A stretch of 64,000 bases of DNA from Isoetes taiwanensis (Eukaryota > Streptophyta > Lycopodiopsida > Isoetales > Isoetaceae). Within the stretch, counting starts at the first letter, position 1, and every line of letters starts with the position of its first letter. Below are positions 48,844 through 59,101 of the stretch, one piece after another. The position numbers and the translations under genes are program-made. The notes beneath the pieces were generated by a model, which worked only from the letters and a program-made list of their open reading frames with translations, did no database searches and had not been told where the DNA came from. The DNA is taken from NCBI GenBank assembly GCA_021234155.1, contig JAJEKV010000097.1:248001-312000 (forward strand), given 5' to 3'.

Positions 48844-49489
48844 AAAATGGAAATAGGGGAGGCGTTTGAGAGGTTTCAGATCTGGCAGCAAAAACAGAGG
48901 TTAAGAAGAAGAATGAGGTTTAATGAACAACACAAACAGTCGTTTAGGATCTGGCAGAACAGAGGTTTTGCAAACAAGGAAGACATTTGAGGGCAGCAAA
49001 AACAGAGACCTCGGATCTGGCAGCAAATACAGAGATTCAGCAAAGAGGTCTGCGCTCAAATCCGGGAGACATTATCTATACTCAGAGCTTAGAGCAGCTG
49101 CGAAGAAATAACTCAGAGGTCCGATCTGAGCTGCAAAGAAAAGTCACATGCAAAGGAAAACCGAAGAGCTCCGGCACCTGCGAAGAACAATACCTGCGAA
49201 GAACAAAAATGAGAGCTCAGAGCTGTGAAGAACAAAAAAATTAGAGTTCAGAGCTGCGAAGAACAAAAATGAGAGAATATCTTACCTGCGAAGGGAAAAA
49301 AAGAGAGCTCAGAGGTGCGAAGAGGTCGGCGGCAACAACCTAAAACATGATAGAAACCTAAACCTAAAACTGGCGCAGCCAGTCACGCGGAATGGATTAG
49401 CCCAACTTCCATTCCGCAATGGAGGGGACTGCCACGTGGCAGCACAGAAATGCACGCCAGTGACAAACGCCGACCCTATTTCCATTTTG
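48844..49489. mobile_element. Probable MITE with ~24-bp TIRs
   Basis: aaaatggaaatagggg and then ggcgttt (48844-48867) is inverted at 49465-49489 (aaacgccgaccctatttcca). The 600-bp interior is a degenerate array of gcgaagaacaaaaatgagag-type phrases with no transposase. The left TIR directly abuts the preceding fold-back element, so the two may be parts of one larger element. Confidence 0.55.
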
Positions 49490-49845
49490 CATGTATGGAA
49501 TAAGCCCTTACCTAACTCGGCATCTATACTATGCAAAATCAAAGAGCAGTTAAGGGAAATCCGGCGCCACCAGATTCGTGCTATGGATTGGGACGTCTGG
49601 CAACTTTCCTGGCAACCACATGCTGGAAACCTCTGGGTATAAAAGATCTGGCACGCATGACAGTCCGGAGGCAAAACAAAAGGTAAGCAAAATCGTCCTT
49701 ATGGATACTGCTTTAGGAAATCATAGGTCAAAACCTAAGGCAGAGCATGAATAGTTGGCTTTAGAATATGATATTCGTCACATGAAAAAGCAGATATATG
49801 ATTTACTGAAGAAATACTATTAAAGCCATAAAATCCCTAATTCGT

Positions 49846-50175
49846 ATGGAGGGAGAATTTGATTCAGACAGCTGCCCTTGTGACTCCAATTCAGAGGAGG
49901 AATCCCTGGAAGAAAAGTGGCTGGAGGAGGAGTTCCAAGCCTGTTTATCTTTGCCTGATTACAATCTTTTATCCAAAAGAATGGGGGACCACAGAAAAGA
50001 TCCAAACTTTAAAAGGGAAGCAGATCATTCTAAAGGATCTTTGGCAAATAAGAAAGGAAGTTATGGAGGTAGAACTGCATACAGCAACCATTCTGGTGGT
50101 ATTGATAAAGGGGAAGCCAGCATACCTGAAACACAGCAAGCTGAAGGATACACTTCAGATCAAGACGAAATTCAG
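49846..50175 (+). CDS. First coding exon of a diverged relative of the tandem-unit gene
   Basis: 110 codons from the ATG at 49846 end at a donor-like ttcag|gtacaa in phase 0. The product is strongly acidic at the start (SNSEEESLEEKWLEEEF) and then Lys/Gly/Ser-rich (NKKGSYGGRTAYSNHSGG). The first exon of the tandem units has the same layout: acidic start, a Cys-containing helix, a basic Arg/Gly/Asn segment, a xPETQ motif and a SDxDxxQ end exactly at a phase-0 donor. Overall residue identity is low. The ~100-bp block at 50355-50456 also matches the tandem units. I find no counterpart of their second large exon or of the RT before 52018, so this is a 5' remnant or a gene with very different downstream exons. 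Function unknown. Confidence 0.5.
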
Positions 50176-50354
50176 GTACAATTGATCTCAAATGGACAAA
50201 AAAAACAGTGATAGGCTGATTTAATATGCACAAAATGACCTTGAGGCCATTTACAACAGGTTTGAGAACATTATATGCAATCAATATTTACAATGTATTA
50301 TAAACTACAGATCTATTATCTTGTACTAACAGGGCAGAAGGATACAAGCAGAAG

Positions 50355-50456
50355 GATACAAGGGCTGATCGGTTATAAACCGAGAGGCTCCATTGTACCT
50401 TTTGGCCCTTCAATCTTTACCATTATTATGCTAAAGTTTTGTTGATTGGCTGCAGG
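50355..50456 (+). other. Block conserved with the tandem units (possible exon or structured RNA)
   Basis: It matches about 53360-53460 and 60605-60705. All share a small inverted repeat (cggtt, 3 nt, aaccg) with a different loop (ata here, gac in the units), the run taccttttggccctt and a final ggctgcag|gtac. One frame gives PFGPSIFT here and PFGPCIFT in the unit, but this copy has an in-frame TGA. Confidence 0.55.
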
Positions 50457-50479
50457 TACCGGACCTCTCCTGCCCTTGT

Positions 50480-52017
50480 GTCTTTTTTCTCGCTTTATGT
50501 TGGATGAGTATAGTAGATCTGGACATGGACATGTGCAAAGTACCCAAAGATAAACAAGCTGAAGGAGTCTCTGAGTTAAAAACAGAGTCAAACACCTCAC
50601 GGATAAGAACAGGTTGTATAAGATTAGAATTTTTGTGAAAAACATTTGTGAAGGAAACTCTATACAAAATAGAGGTAAATATCTACCCATCAGTTTACTA
50701 GTTTCTTTTTCAAGCTCATCCAAGGGTAAAACACTTTATACAAGGCATGAGATAAATCTGAACACGTTTCTTTAATTTGAAGGCAGTTTATTATTGTCGG
50801 TCTGATAGCCATATTTCATGCTAAGTTTTTATGGAAGCATTATGCTGCATCTTACATTTGACAAAACCAGACAAAGAAAGGCTGGTCGGATTGCCATGTT
50901 TCATGCTTAGGTAAAAATTTGATGCAAGATCTGATGTATGTTTGAAAACGGATTTATAATGAGAAAATGAGTCTATTTTGGGATATATTCTGTCTGATAG
51001 CCATGCTTAAACAAAAAAATGTTGCATAAGGTGCTGGTTGTATAGATCTCATCATGCTGCATCTTATAGGGTATGCAACACAAAAAATGGAAAATGACAA
51101 AGTCTGGTAGAGAATGTGCAATGGCACATACAATAGACTGGATATTTAGCATTGTTTTTCTAGTTTGGTTAAAAAAAGTGTACAGGAAAGGATGAATTCC
51201 CAGAAAAAGAATAGAAACAGGGAGATATCTAAGGTGAGGGCCAGAAGTAAAATCCCTTTACCTAGCCGGTAAAATTAAAAGCCTTTAATAAAACAAAAGG
51301 AATAAAAAGACAAGAGCATATGGATAAACGGAAAAAGAAACAACACAGTTTGTTTGTGCTGTAAAAGGAGAAATGGAGCGCAGTAATGAATGTTTCAGGG
51401 ACGGTTTATGAACTGGCTATAGTAATCATGAACCTTGGATAACCAAGTATAACCAAAAGCATGATAAAAAGCTATAAACTAAAAGAACAAAATTACACAA
51501 GCATATAAAAAGTTAAAAGATAAAGGAAGGCAGAAAAGTCATCATGCAGTAACTTGCAGTTCATCATACAGTAACTGGCACTTCTAGTAACTGGCACTTC
51601 TGCATGCAAAACCTTTTAAAAGACATGTTAACCCGATCTAGAGAATAGATTATTGTAAAGCCTTAGATATTGGGATTATGTTTAAACGTTTAAAGACATT
51701 TTTGTCCGCACTAACACATATATGCAAGGACAGGGGTTTTTTTACAGTGAGGTAAAAGTCAAATGCTGCCACAGAGGTTTGTATACACATAGATTTGGAA
51801 ATTTGGTTTAAAAAGCATAAAGACATAAATGTCTAGACAGACACATATATACAAAAGTATCTGGGTCTTGTATTTTAAAGCAGGGCAAGTATGCAAAGAT
51901 CAAAAGCTAAGGGACTTTAAGTACCAATGATTCTCATAAAAATGGAATCAGGATTGATAATACAGCCCATGGGATTGACCATGGGTTGATGTCAGACCTA
52001 GGATCCTAGGTTTGGCT
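50480..52017. other. Spacer between the diverged relative and the tandem units
   Basis: AT-rich. Phrases such as tctgatagccatgcttaaac and ccatatttcatgctaag recur at 50800-51010, and cagtaactggcacttct recurs near 51555-51600. No coding exon is evident. Confidence 0.4.
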
Positions 52018-52032
52018 GGGTTTTTTTTTTTT

Positions 52033-52040
52033 TATAAATA
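52033..52040 (+). promoter_or_regulatory. TATA box at the start of unit 1
   Basis: tataaata follows a T run at the left edge of the unit and recurs at 59272-59279 in unit 2. It lies about 670 bp before the first ATG. Core-promoter function is inferred. Confidence 0.45.
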
Positions 52041-52499
52041 TGCATAGCTTGCAAGACTAATTTAATTATGCTCCTTTAGGGAATTTCAGTGGCCTACGTT
52101 CAACAATGGCTTGGATTTGATGGTTATTATACTGATAATATACTGGTTTAATATCATTTCCTTGTCCTACATTCCTTAAATAATACCCTATGTTCATTTT
52201 CCATTATCTTATGGAGAGTTTTTAACTAAGAATATAAACTTTGCATCCGTGTCAATATTAAACCAGTGGTGAATTCCCTCTGCCTATATTTAATAGGGGC
52301 TAGGGATTTGATGTGGATTATATGGAAAATATACTTTAATATCTTTTCCAGATCTTGCTTTCCTTTAAGAATTACCCTAGGTTTATTTTCCGTCCCCTTA
52401 TGGGGGTGTAGCTAAGTATGTTAACTTGGCGACCTTGTAAATATATAACCAATGGTGTAGTTAGGTTATCTAAAAATGAAATTTATTAAGCGTACATTG

Positions 52500-52550
52500 G
52501 CGACCAAAGATGTACATTGGCGACCAGCAATGAGTGCAAACTAGGGCTAC
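52500..52550 (+). repeat. Short tandem repeat (~19 bp x2) in the 5' leader
   Basis: tgtacattggcgaccagca occurs twice in a row, clearest in unit 2 (59730-59770). In unit 1 the copies are altered at the CAG/CTG positions. Confidence 0.7.
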
Positions 52551-52709
52551 CTAGGGCGGCGAAATCGATTTTTTCCATTGATCTTTATGAGGTGGTTGCC
52601 GATGCGGTTTGACCGCTTTTGGAGATCTTTTTGCTCGCCATAGATATCCTTGGACGGATCGGCCGTAATATCGTGTGGCGGCATTAATTGACTTTCAGGG
52701 CTTTCCACT

Positions 52710-53005
52710 ATGGAGTCGTGGGACTTACTCTTAGAGGATGATCTTCCACAATTTCGATCTGACTAGACAGCCTAAATAAATGAGGCTGGCTTTAGATAGA
52801 GAGATTGCATTTTGCATGCAAAGTTGTTTCTTGGAAGATCATAAGATAGATATGGAGGGATATAACAAGCGGGGCGGTATAACAATACCGCGACCACGTA
52901 ACCGTAGATTTCGGGGAGCCAATAGGCAAAGTTTCGAGACTCTTCCCATTATGTTCACGAAACTCAATTCATGGATGAGCATGAATCGGACATAGACGAT
53001 AACCG
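52710..53005 (+). CDS. Unit 1 first exon, frame broken as written
   Basis: Counterpart of the intact exon at 59957-60253 but one base shorter and carrying several changes. Nearly all fall where unit 2 has CTG or CAG: atactggccag versus ataccgcgacc, gttctgg versus gtttcg, cctgaa versus cacgaa. The ATG, the acidic start (ESWDLLLEDD) and the donor (gtatgt at 53006) are retained. I suspect base-calling error, not mutation. See the unit 2 exon for the protein description. Confidence 0.6.
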
Positions 53006-53359
53006 GTATGTTCTGAGTATCATTTGCTTACAAGAATGATCTGGAAATATAAGATGGTGTTTGGTAAAGTTCTGCTAATTGCCCCTTGTACTACTGTGCA
53101 CATAGCATCTGGATTTGTATGGCCAGACGATGTCTTAATACATGGCTGATCAGCATGCTAAAGAATAAGCTTAATACATCTTACCCAGTTACTCTTTCAT
53201 TCTAATTCAAATCGGCTTTAACTAATAGCAAACATGGACTGGTAACTGAAAGTTTCTCTCATTGTTTATTCCCTTGTTCTACTTATGAATCTATTCTCTC
53301 ATTTAGCATAATTTATTTCCATTCTTTCTTTAATGTTCTTCTGAATCTCTGGGCAAAAG

Positions 53360-53460
53360 GATTACATTAGGTGATCGGTTGACAACCGTGAAGCCTAAGG
53401 TACCTTTTGGCCCTTGCATCTTTACCCTTATCAGGCTAATGATGTATTGGTTGGCTGCAG
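53360..53460 (+). other. Conserved block within the long intron of unit 1
   Basis: Shares a cggtt-gac-aaccg hairpin, taccttttggccctt and a terminal ggctgcag|gtac with the diverged copy at 50355. One frame is open (KVPFGPCIFTLIRLMMYWLAA without its last residue), suggesting a small exon. Its length and phase do not fit a simple join between the phase-0 end of exon 1 and the phase-0 start at 55145. Confidence 0.5.
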
Positions 53461-54659
53461 GTACGGGCTTCTACTCCTAATGTTTTGCTTTTGTCCAGAG
53501 TGTCATAGAAGTTTTTGGGAGTCTGGCTGACGAAAGTGAAAGGACGTTGTCTTGGCTGGATGCATGCTTTTGGGATTGAGTACAAGAAAATTTTGAGTAA
53601 ATGTTCATTGGAGATGGCAGAGGCCTGAACCCTGAATTTTGGTGATGTCTTTCTTTATCTCACTGCTGTGTACTGTATCAGGTTTTTGAATGGGTATGGG
53701 AATAACTAGTTTATTTTATGACTGCCACTTTTGCCTGAATGGCTTTGACCTGACCTGGTATATTGGAAATCTAATACTTCTGAAGCATTGTTCGCATTAA
53801 TGTACAAGGCTGTTGCCTCTATAGTGCTAGTATCTTGTTTTGAGTATCTGTGATGCTATTTTGCCCTTACAATAGACATTGGGAACGCCTTGACTAGCTT
53901 TTTACCCTATCCGACTCTACTACAGCTTGCCAAATGTGTATTTATGAGACTGAAAACTTGTTATTGGCAGTATTTCCTAATTTTTCAAACAGGCTTATTA
54001 TATGAGAAGTTGCTGGTTTAATACTCAGTAATGAGATATTGTCTTTTTAACTTTTGTTCTGCTGTGTTCTTTGGAAATAATTCTGCTGTGTTCATTGGAA
54101 ATAAACGAGTGTTTGCTAAACTGAAAGAGTTGGTCAGAATAGCAGAATCATGCTGTTGTGGTAAAATGAAATGTAGTGGTGTATAAGTAGACCATGCATG
54201 AAAAATGAAATTAAATTAGCTATGATAGCATGTTCTTATCTGCAATATGGTGAACAGTGATTAAAATGATCTCATGAACCTAGGTGAGGAATATATGACC
54301 ATTATTAATCTGGTTGTGAAATCAAAATATTATTCTCATGACTACATCATGTTTTAAAGTGGATACTATAGTGGTAAATAACATAGCGGCCTCTACAAGA
54401 CGGATCCGATGGATCTACATAGATTTTAAAACTTCTAAGGTAGTAAAAATCTGAGCCACGTCCTTTAAGACAGATTGTAATTGCTTATCTCAAATACGTG
54501 AAAATTGTTCGTGCTCATATTGGAAACGTTTTGATGGAAAAAAAAGCTTTTTTCCTAAGATTAATAATGGTTATAGTCCCGGGTTCTTTATGAACGTAAC
54601 ATATAGTTCCTATTACTTTCTTGTAACTACGAATCCAAACTTATCTTTGTGACTCATAT

Positions 54660-54780
54660 TACTTTATAATCCTTGTTCACTTTAGAATCAAAGGAAGTAG
54701 TTGTCTATTGTGACTCATGTAACTTTATAATCCTTATCCACTTTGGAATCAAAGGAAGTAGTGGTCTATTTGAACATGGT
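54660..54780 (+). repeat. ~60-bp tandem duplication in the intron
   Basis: The unit tgactcatattactttataa through aatcaaaggaagtagt is repeated with small differences. The same pair is present in unit 2 (61905-62030), so it predates the unit duplication. Confidence 0.85.
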
Positions 54781-55144
54781 GATAAACAGACCGAGTTCTT
54801 AGTTAATTTATTTATGCTTCTTGGTAAAATGGAGCATGAGCATGGTTCAAATATGGTGCATGTATTTAAGGTATACTGATTTCCCTGGTTTTATGGTACC
54901 ACCTTGGACTGAAAAGTCTTAGACAGCGGCGGGATTGACCAATGCTGATGTTTGCGCTAGGTTTAACTAGTTCAAGCCGGTTTTTTTCATGACACTTCTG
55001 TGCATTGGTCATATCAGTGCTGCCATAATTCCTTGGTTAAAGTCTCTTTTCCTTCTAAGTTTATTCTGGCTTGGATATCTCTCTATTGATCTTTGCATTT
55101 GCTTTTAATCCTTATGGTCTCATATCTCTGATATATGATTGCAG

Positions 55145-56707
55145 GCTGAGTATGATAATCATGATGTACCTGAGCTTAAAATTGAGATTCCTACTTGGAA
55201 CTCGGAGCTCGTTGGTTGGGGTTATGACAAGAACAATATTGAATGCCCGAATAATGCTGTGCAGACCCTACTGTGCTGCATAAAGAATGACAAAGTCCAC
55301 CAAAGAATTTTGGAGAAAGAAGCCACCAAAGGGCCTAATGGTTATTCGTTAGTAAGCCACTTGGGCTTTAGCAATTGGCTGAAACTGATCCCTCAGCTTA
55401 ATGGCATCAAGAATGATTGGGATGAAAACACTTTAGTGGATGCTCTATATGAAGAACTTCATACCCTAATTGGAGACTGGACTGTTGAGGATGATATTGC
55501 CAGATCAGACTTTATGAAAGGTGTCACGGCCCTCAATAATGCAAATAGCATCAAGGTACATCCTAAGGAAAGGGACAGCATTGTGCAAACTGAAAGCATG
55601 GACAGTTGCAAAATGCTAAATGCGGATGAGGATCCCTTTGGTGAAATGCTCCTGTCTGAGCAAGATAAGACAGCAATTAAAGCCAAGAGTGGAGCTGTCA
55701 GCCCGGATGGTAATGAGTTTGCCTTTACTTTGGCCAATTGTATTAAATTTCCTATTATTCCAGCCAGGCATGTTGAGAACAATGGTGTGCTGTACAATCA
55801 AGGCATTTGGAGGTCTAAGAACTTTGGAGCATTGGCCCCAATATCACTGAATGCTTGGATGATTCTTGGAAACATCTCACAAGAACAAGTGGAGGAAGCC
55901 AAGGTAGCAGCATACAGAATGGACAAGTATGTAAACCGCCTCAAGGTTAAGTTATGCATTGATAATAGGTTTTTTGATAAACGCTGCCTTGTCAGTGACT
56001 GCATATTTATAAGCCAAAAAGGCCACATGGCATATCCGTCAATTAGACGTGACGAGTTCTATGTTAAGCGCCTGTGGCGTACACTTTGCCCTTATTTCAA
56101 GTGCCCGTGTGATCCAAAAGGCAAAAACCCTGATAACTCAACATGTAATGATAATATGACTTGGGTTGACCATGCAGTTTGGTACATGTTGAACAACCTC
56201 CAGACTTTATACCCTGATATGTCGGTGGCTGGACAAATGGTGTCTATTAGAAATTGCCTCAAAACCACACTCAGAACCAGTGTACTAGCTTATATCTCCT
56301 ATTTGGAGGTAAGGAAAGTCTTGACTGAAATGACCATGAAACTAGCTGCTGATCCATTGGCAGACCTTAAACTTGACTTTCCCAGATGCAAGCTAGTGGA
56401 TATCTGCGAAAAGACTCTCAAACCTGTGTCCTTCCTTAAAAGGATGGATGGTCCTAAAGGCAAAGATACCTATCGCAAAAAACAGCAATATTCTTCGCCT
56501 TCAGCTAGTGTGCAAAGTAGAATCAGTGCACCACCTAGAATGATGCAGTCTCCTGTCTTGGAACCTATTACTAATTCTGAAAGTGACTCAGTGGAACTCC
56601 TTAGATCATCAAGAGGTTTGGAACATTCTGTCACAAAGTTACATGCTGCTCGAGATCTAACCAAAGAGGACTCAGCTGTTCAAAACCTGAATTTCAATAA
56701 CAAATGA
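55145..56707 (+). CDS. Unit 1 large exon: ~520-aa protein of unknown family
   Basis: After the acceptor attgcag at 55144, the frame (AEYDNHDVPELK…) is open to TGA at 56705-56707. It joins in phase 0 to the first exon (…DIDDNQ), giving a predicted ~620-residue protein. Features: an N-terminal region with VGWGYDKNNIECPN and TLLCCIKND; acidic middle; NEFAFTLANCIKFPIIPARH; a CPYFKCPCDP…STCNDNMTW cysteine patch near residues 320-345; a C-terminal Lys-rich then Ser/Pro-rich tail (DGPKGKDTYRKKQQ). No transmembrane segment, GIY-YIG, RT or protease motif. I do not recognise the family. In a retroelement it could be a gag-like nucleic-acid-binding protein, but that is inference. A donor-like gag|gtatgt directly follows the stop. 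Confidence 0.75.
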   Translation, partial: AEYDNHDVPELKIEIPTWNSELVGWGYDKNNIECPNNAVQTLLCCIKNDKVHQRILEKEATKGPNGYSLVSHLGFSNWLKLIPQLNGIKNDWDENTLVDALYEELHTLIGDWTVEDDIARSDFMKGVTALNNANSIKVHPKERDSIVQTESMDSCKMLNADEDPFGEMLLSEQDKTAIKAKSGAVSPDGNEFAFTLANCIKFPIIPARHVENNGVLYNQGIWRSKNFGALAPISLNAWMILGNISQEQVEEAKVAAYRMDKYVNRLKVKLCIDNRFFDKRCLVSDCIFISQKGHMAYPSIRRDEFYVKRLWRTLCPYFKCPCDPKGKNPDNSTCNDNMTWVDHAVWYMLNNLQTLYPDMSVAGQMVSIRNCLKTTLRTSVLAYISYLEVRKVLTEMTMKLAADPLADLKLDFPRCKLVDICEKTLKPVSFLKRMDGPKGKDTYRKKQQYSSPSASVQSRISAPPRMMQSPVLEPITNSESDSVELLRSSRGLEHSVTKLHAARDLTKEDSAVQNLNFNNK

Positions 56708-57025
56708 GGTATGTCTTCATTATCTTGGAGCTTTTATAAAGTTTAAATGAATCTTCCATTGTATTTGTCTGGATATGATCATTGTGTATGAACATGTAGT
56801 CCTACGACTTTAAATTACTTTAAATTACTGTGATATGCTGGAGGTATCTCCTGGACATATCGGATCTTGGCTAGAATGCCACCAATGCCACTCGGCACCT
56901 CAATAAAATTATTTCGATGAATTTTAAGTTGGCCATCTTACTCTACCCATATTATGAACTTCGTTCATAGTTTGTTAGCAACCCGTATTACTTTTTAATT
57001 ATTGTTAGATCTGATTTTTGTGCAG

Positions 57026-57250
57026 ACCTCCGTAAGAGGCGCATATGGAATGCATCTAGGCGAACGCACCTGAATGATATAGGCCCTAAAAATAAGAAGA
57101 AAATCGTGCATAGTATGTTCTCTTCTAAAATCCTAGACAAGTTATACTTGCCCAAAATCTTCCAGCAGGCTTTGACCGAAACTCTGGGGGAACTCGGACA
57201 ACTCATCATGGATGAAACCATGTTTTCTTGGGAGTATATCTTGAAAATTT
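57026..57250 (+). CDS. Possible exon upstream of the reverse transcriptase
   Basis: After the acceptor ttttgtgcag at 57025 one frame is open for about 75 codons (LRKRRIWNASRRTHLND, then SKILDKLYLPKIFQQALTE and LGQLIMDETMFSW), followed by a stop. It is basic then amphipathic, unlike random intron. The donor that would join it in frame to 57291 is not obvious. Confidence 0.45.
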
Positions 57251-57290
57251 GAGTGATATCTCATTTACAAGCTATCATCTATCTTTGCAG

Positions 57291-59101
57291 TTGATAAGGA
57301 TTCAAAATGTCCCTGCAGTAATCCTAACCTTAGGAACTTCATAGACATTGGCATAGGGCATATCCGTACTACAAGTCTAAGCATTATCAAGAACAGGGAA
57401 CTTAGAAACCTTTTCATGAAAGGTTTAAATCATATCGAGACAAGGTTTTGGACATTCACGATCTTAAGAAGGATATTTGGAGATCATGTGACAGATTGTT
57501 TGAACCGCATTTTTACATATGCATCTGAGGTTTCCTCTCAAGATAAGGAATATGTCAAGGAAAGGGTTTGGGAACTCACTAGCAACAAACTTCAACAAAG
57601 CTATTAAATTGGATAACACGAGGAAGTTTTCTCGATGATATAAATGTTTCTAATAACCTTCGATGGTTAGTGGATAACTTATACATTTCGGAGTGGATAA
57701 GGCGACCAATAATCCTTGCTTTATCTGCCCTAAATATATTAAAGAAGAGGCCTTGAAAAGAATTAATAGTGCTGACTTCTTGGCTAGTAATCTTTCAGCT
57801 GTACAGGTTAAGGAGAAAATAAAATCAGAAATCAGTAATCTTGTAAGTGATGTTGGTCTTGTCACTGAAAAACTGCCTTACTTGTTGGGAATATTCAAAG
57901 CCCATAGACTTGATTACAGATGGATTACCAATGCGCATAATACAGTGTACACCGAAATATCCCTTGTAATAACTTCTGTTCTAAATGAAATTGTATCTCT
58001 ATGGCCAGAGATAGCTAAATTCCTATGTGGAAATATTTGCATGCAAATGCCTGGACCTATTAATCTTTGCTGGATAGTAGGGTCAGTTTATGATGTCACC
58101 CTTAACCTCCCCAGCTTTATACAAGAGGTGTTTGTAGCAGATATTACTAAGTGCTACGAAACTATCCCCTTGTCAGGAGAGTCCGGCATATGCAATACTA
58201 TAAAAAAAGTAATTGAAGCAGCTTGGCAGTACAAAAAGATGTTACATAAAAGACATGAGTTGTGGATCAAGAAAATTGGTGATGCAAGTTACAAAACTAA
58301 ATGGTTCAAATTTAGTCCAAGTAGCAAATGCTGGCAGCATATCAGTCAACAAAAGTTCATTGATATCAATATATGGCTTCGCCTAATTGCTATATTCTTT
58401 GTAGGGAATAGTACATGGAGACAGGCTAGTGGCATCCCAATGGGGTTCCCCGCAGCCGGGATGGTGTAATCTATACCTCTTTGGTTTGAGCTATCATTCA
58501 TCAAGGAACTAGCAAAATGCAAGGCAAGTTTGACATCATTAAATCGTTCAGGTTTGTATTTCGATACATGGATGACTTGGCTATCAATTGCCCCAAAATT
58601 AGGGAATACCTAAGTAAGGAGAGAAGTCCTTGAATGTGCAAAGCTTTACAGATCTATGATTTAGAACGACTTGGTATCAAGGAGGAAACACTTTTTGCCA
58701 AAAGTAGCCATATGAGTCATACATATGGACAAGCGGCGCATTTCCTCAATTTAACTATTGAAATCATGAATAGAACACATGGTATTTATAGGACTGTCAA
58801 ATATGATAAAAGGGACAGTCTCCCTTTCAAAACTCTTAAGTTCATTCATGCTGATGGGTGTAGACCGTACCATCAAGCAAGGAATGTGATCTTGTCCCAA
58901 GTGCTACCATGCCTTTACATCAACTCATGCCCTGCTGGAGCAGCAAGAGATATCATAGATCTCATTCACACCTTCATATGCAAAGGTTTTGACTGTGGCA
59001 GCCTCAAAAGAAGAGTCATAAAGTACATTAATGATAATAAGTTTCCTGGAATGAAGTTTGACTCCAGCGAAGTGGTCCATGACATTGACAACTACTTCTA
59101 A
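57291..59101 (+). CDS. Penelope-like (Naiad/Chlamys-type) reverse transcriptase, with frame breaks
   Basis: After the acceptor ctttgcag at 57290 the first frame gives KCPCSNPNL, then GHIRTTSLSIIKNRELRNLF and MKG, the CxC plus GHxxT plus LxxKG block upstream of RT in Naiad/Chlamys-type elements. The frame at 57693 gives VDKATNNPCFICPKYI, the DKA variant of the Penelope DKG motif. RT motif A-like FVADITKCYETIPL follows (58128), then motif B SGIPMGFPAAG (58429) and motif C FRYMDDLAIN (58555). A thumb region at 58634-59101 has HFLNLTIEI, TVKYDKRDSLPF and VILSQVLPC. Breaks occur near 57605, 57690, 58468, 58515 and 58632. Two of them (ttctcgatg, tttcgga) would be explained by one damaged CTG each. 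No C-terminal GIY-YIG follows the stop at 59099. The enzyme would copy RNA into DNA. Confidence 0.82.
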
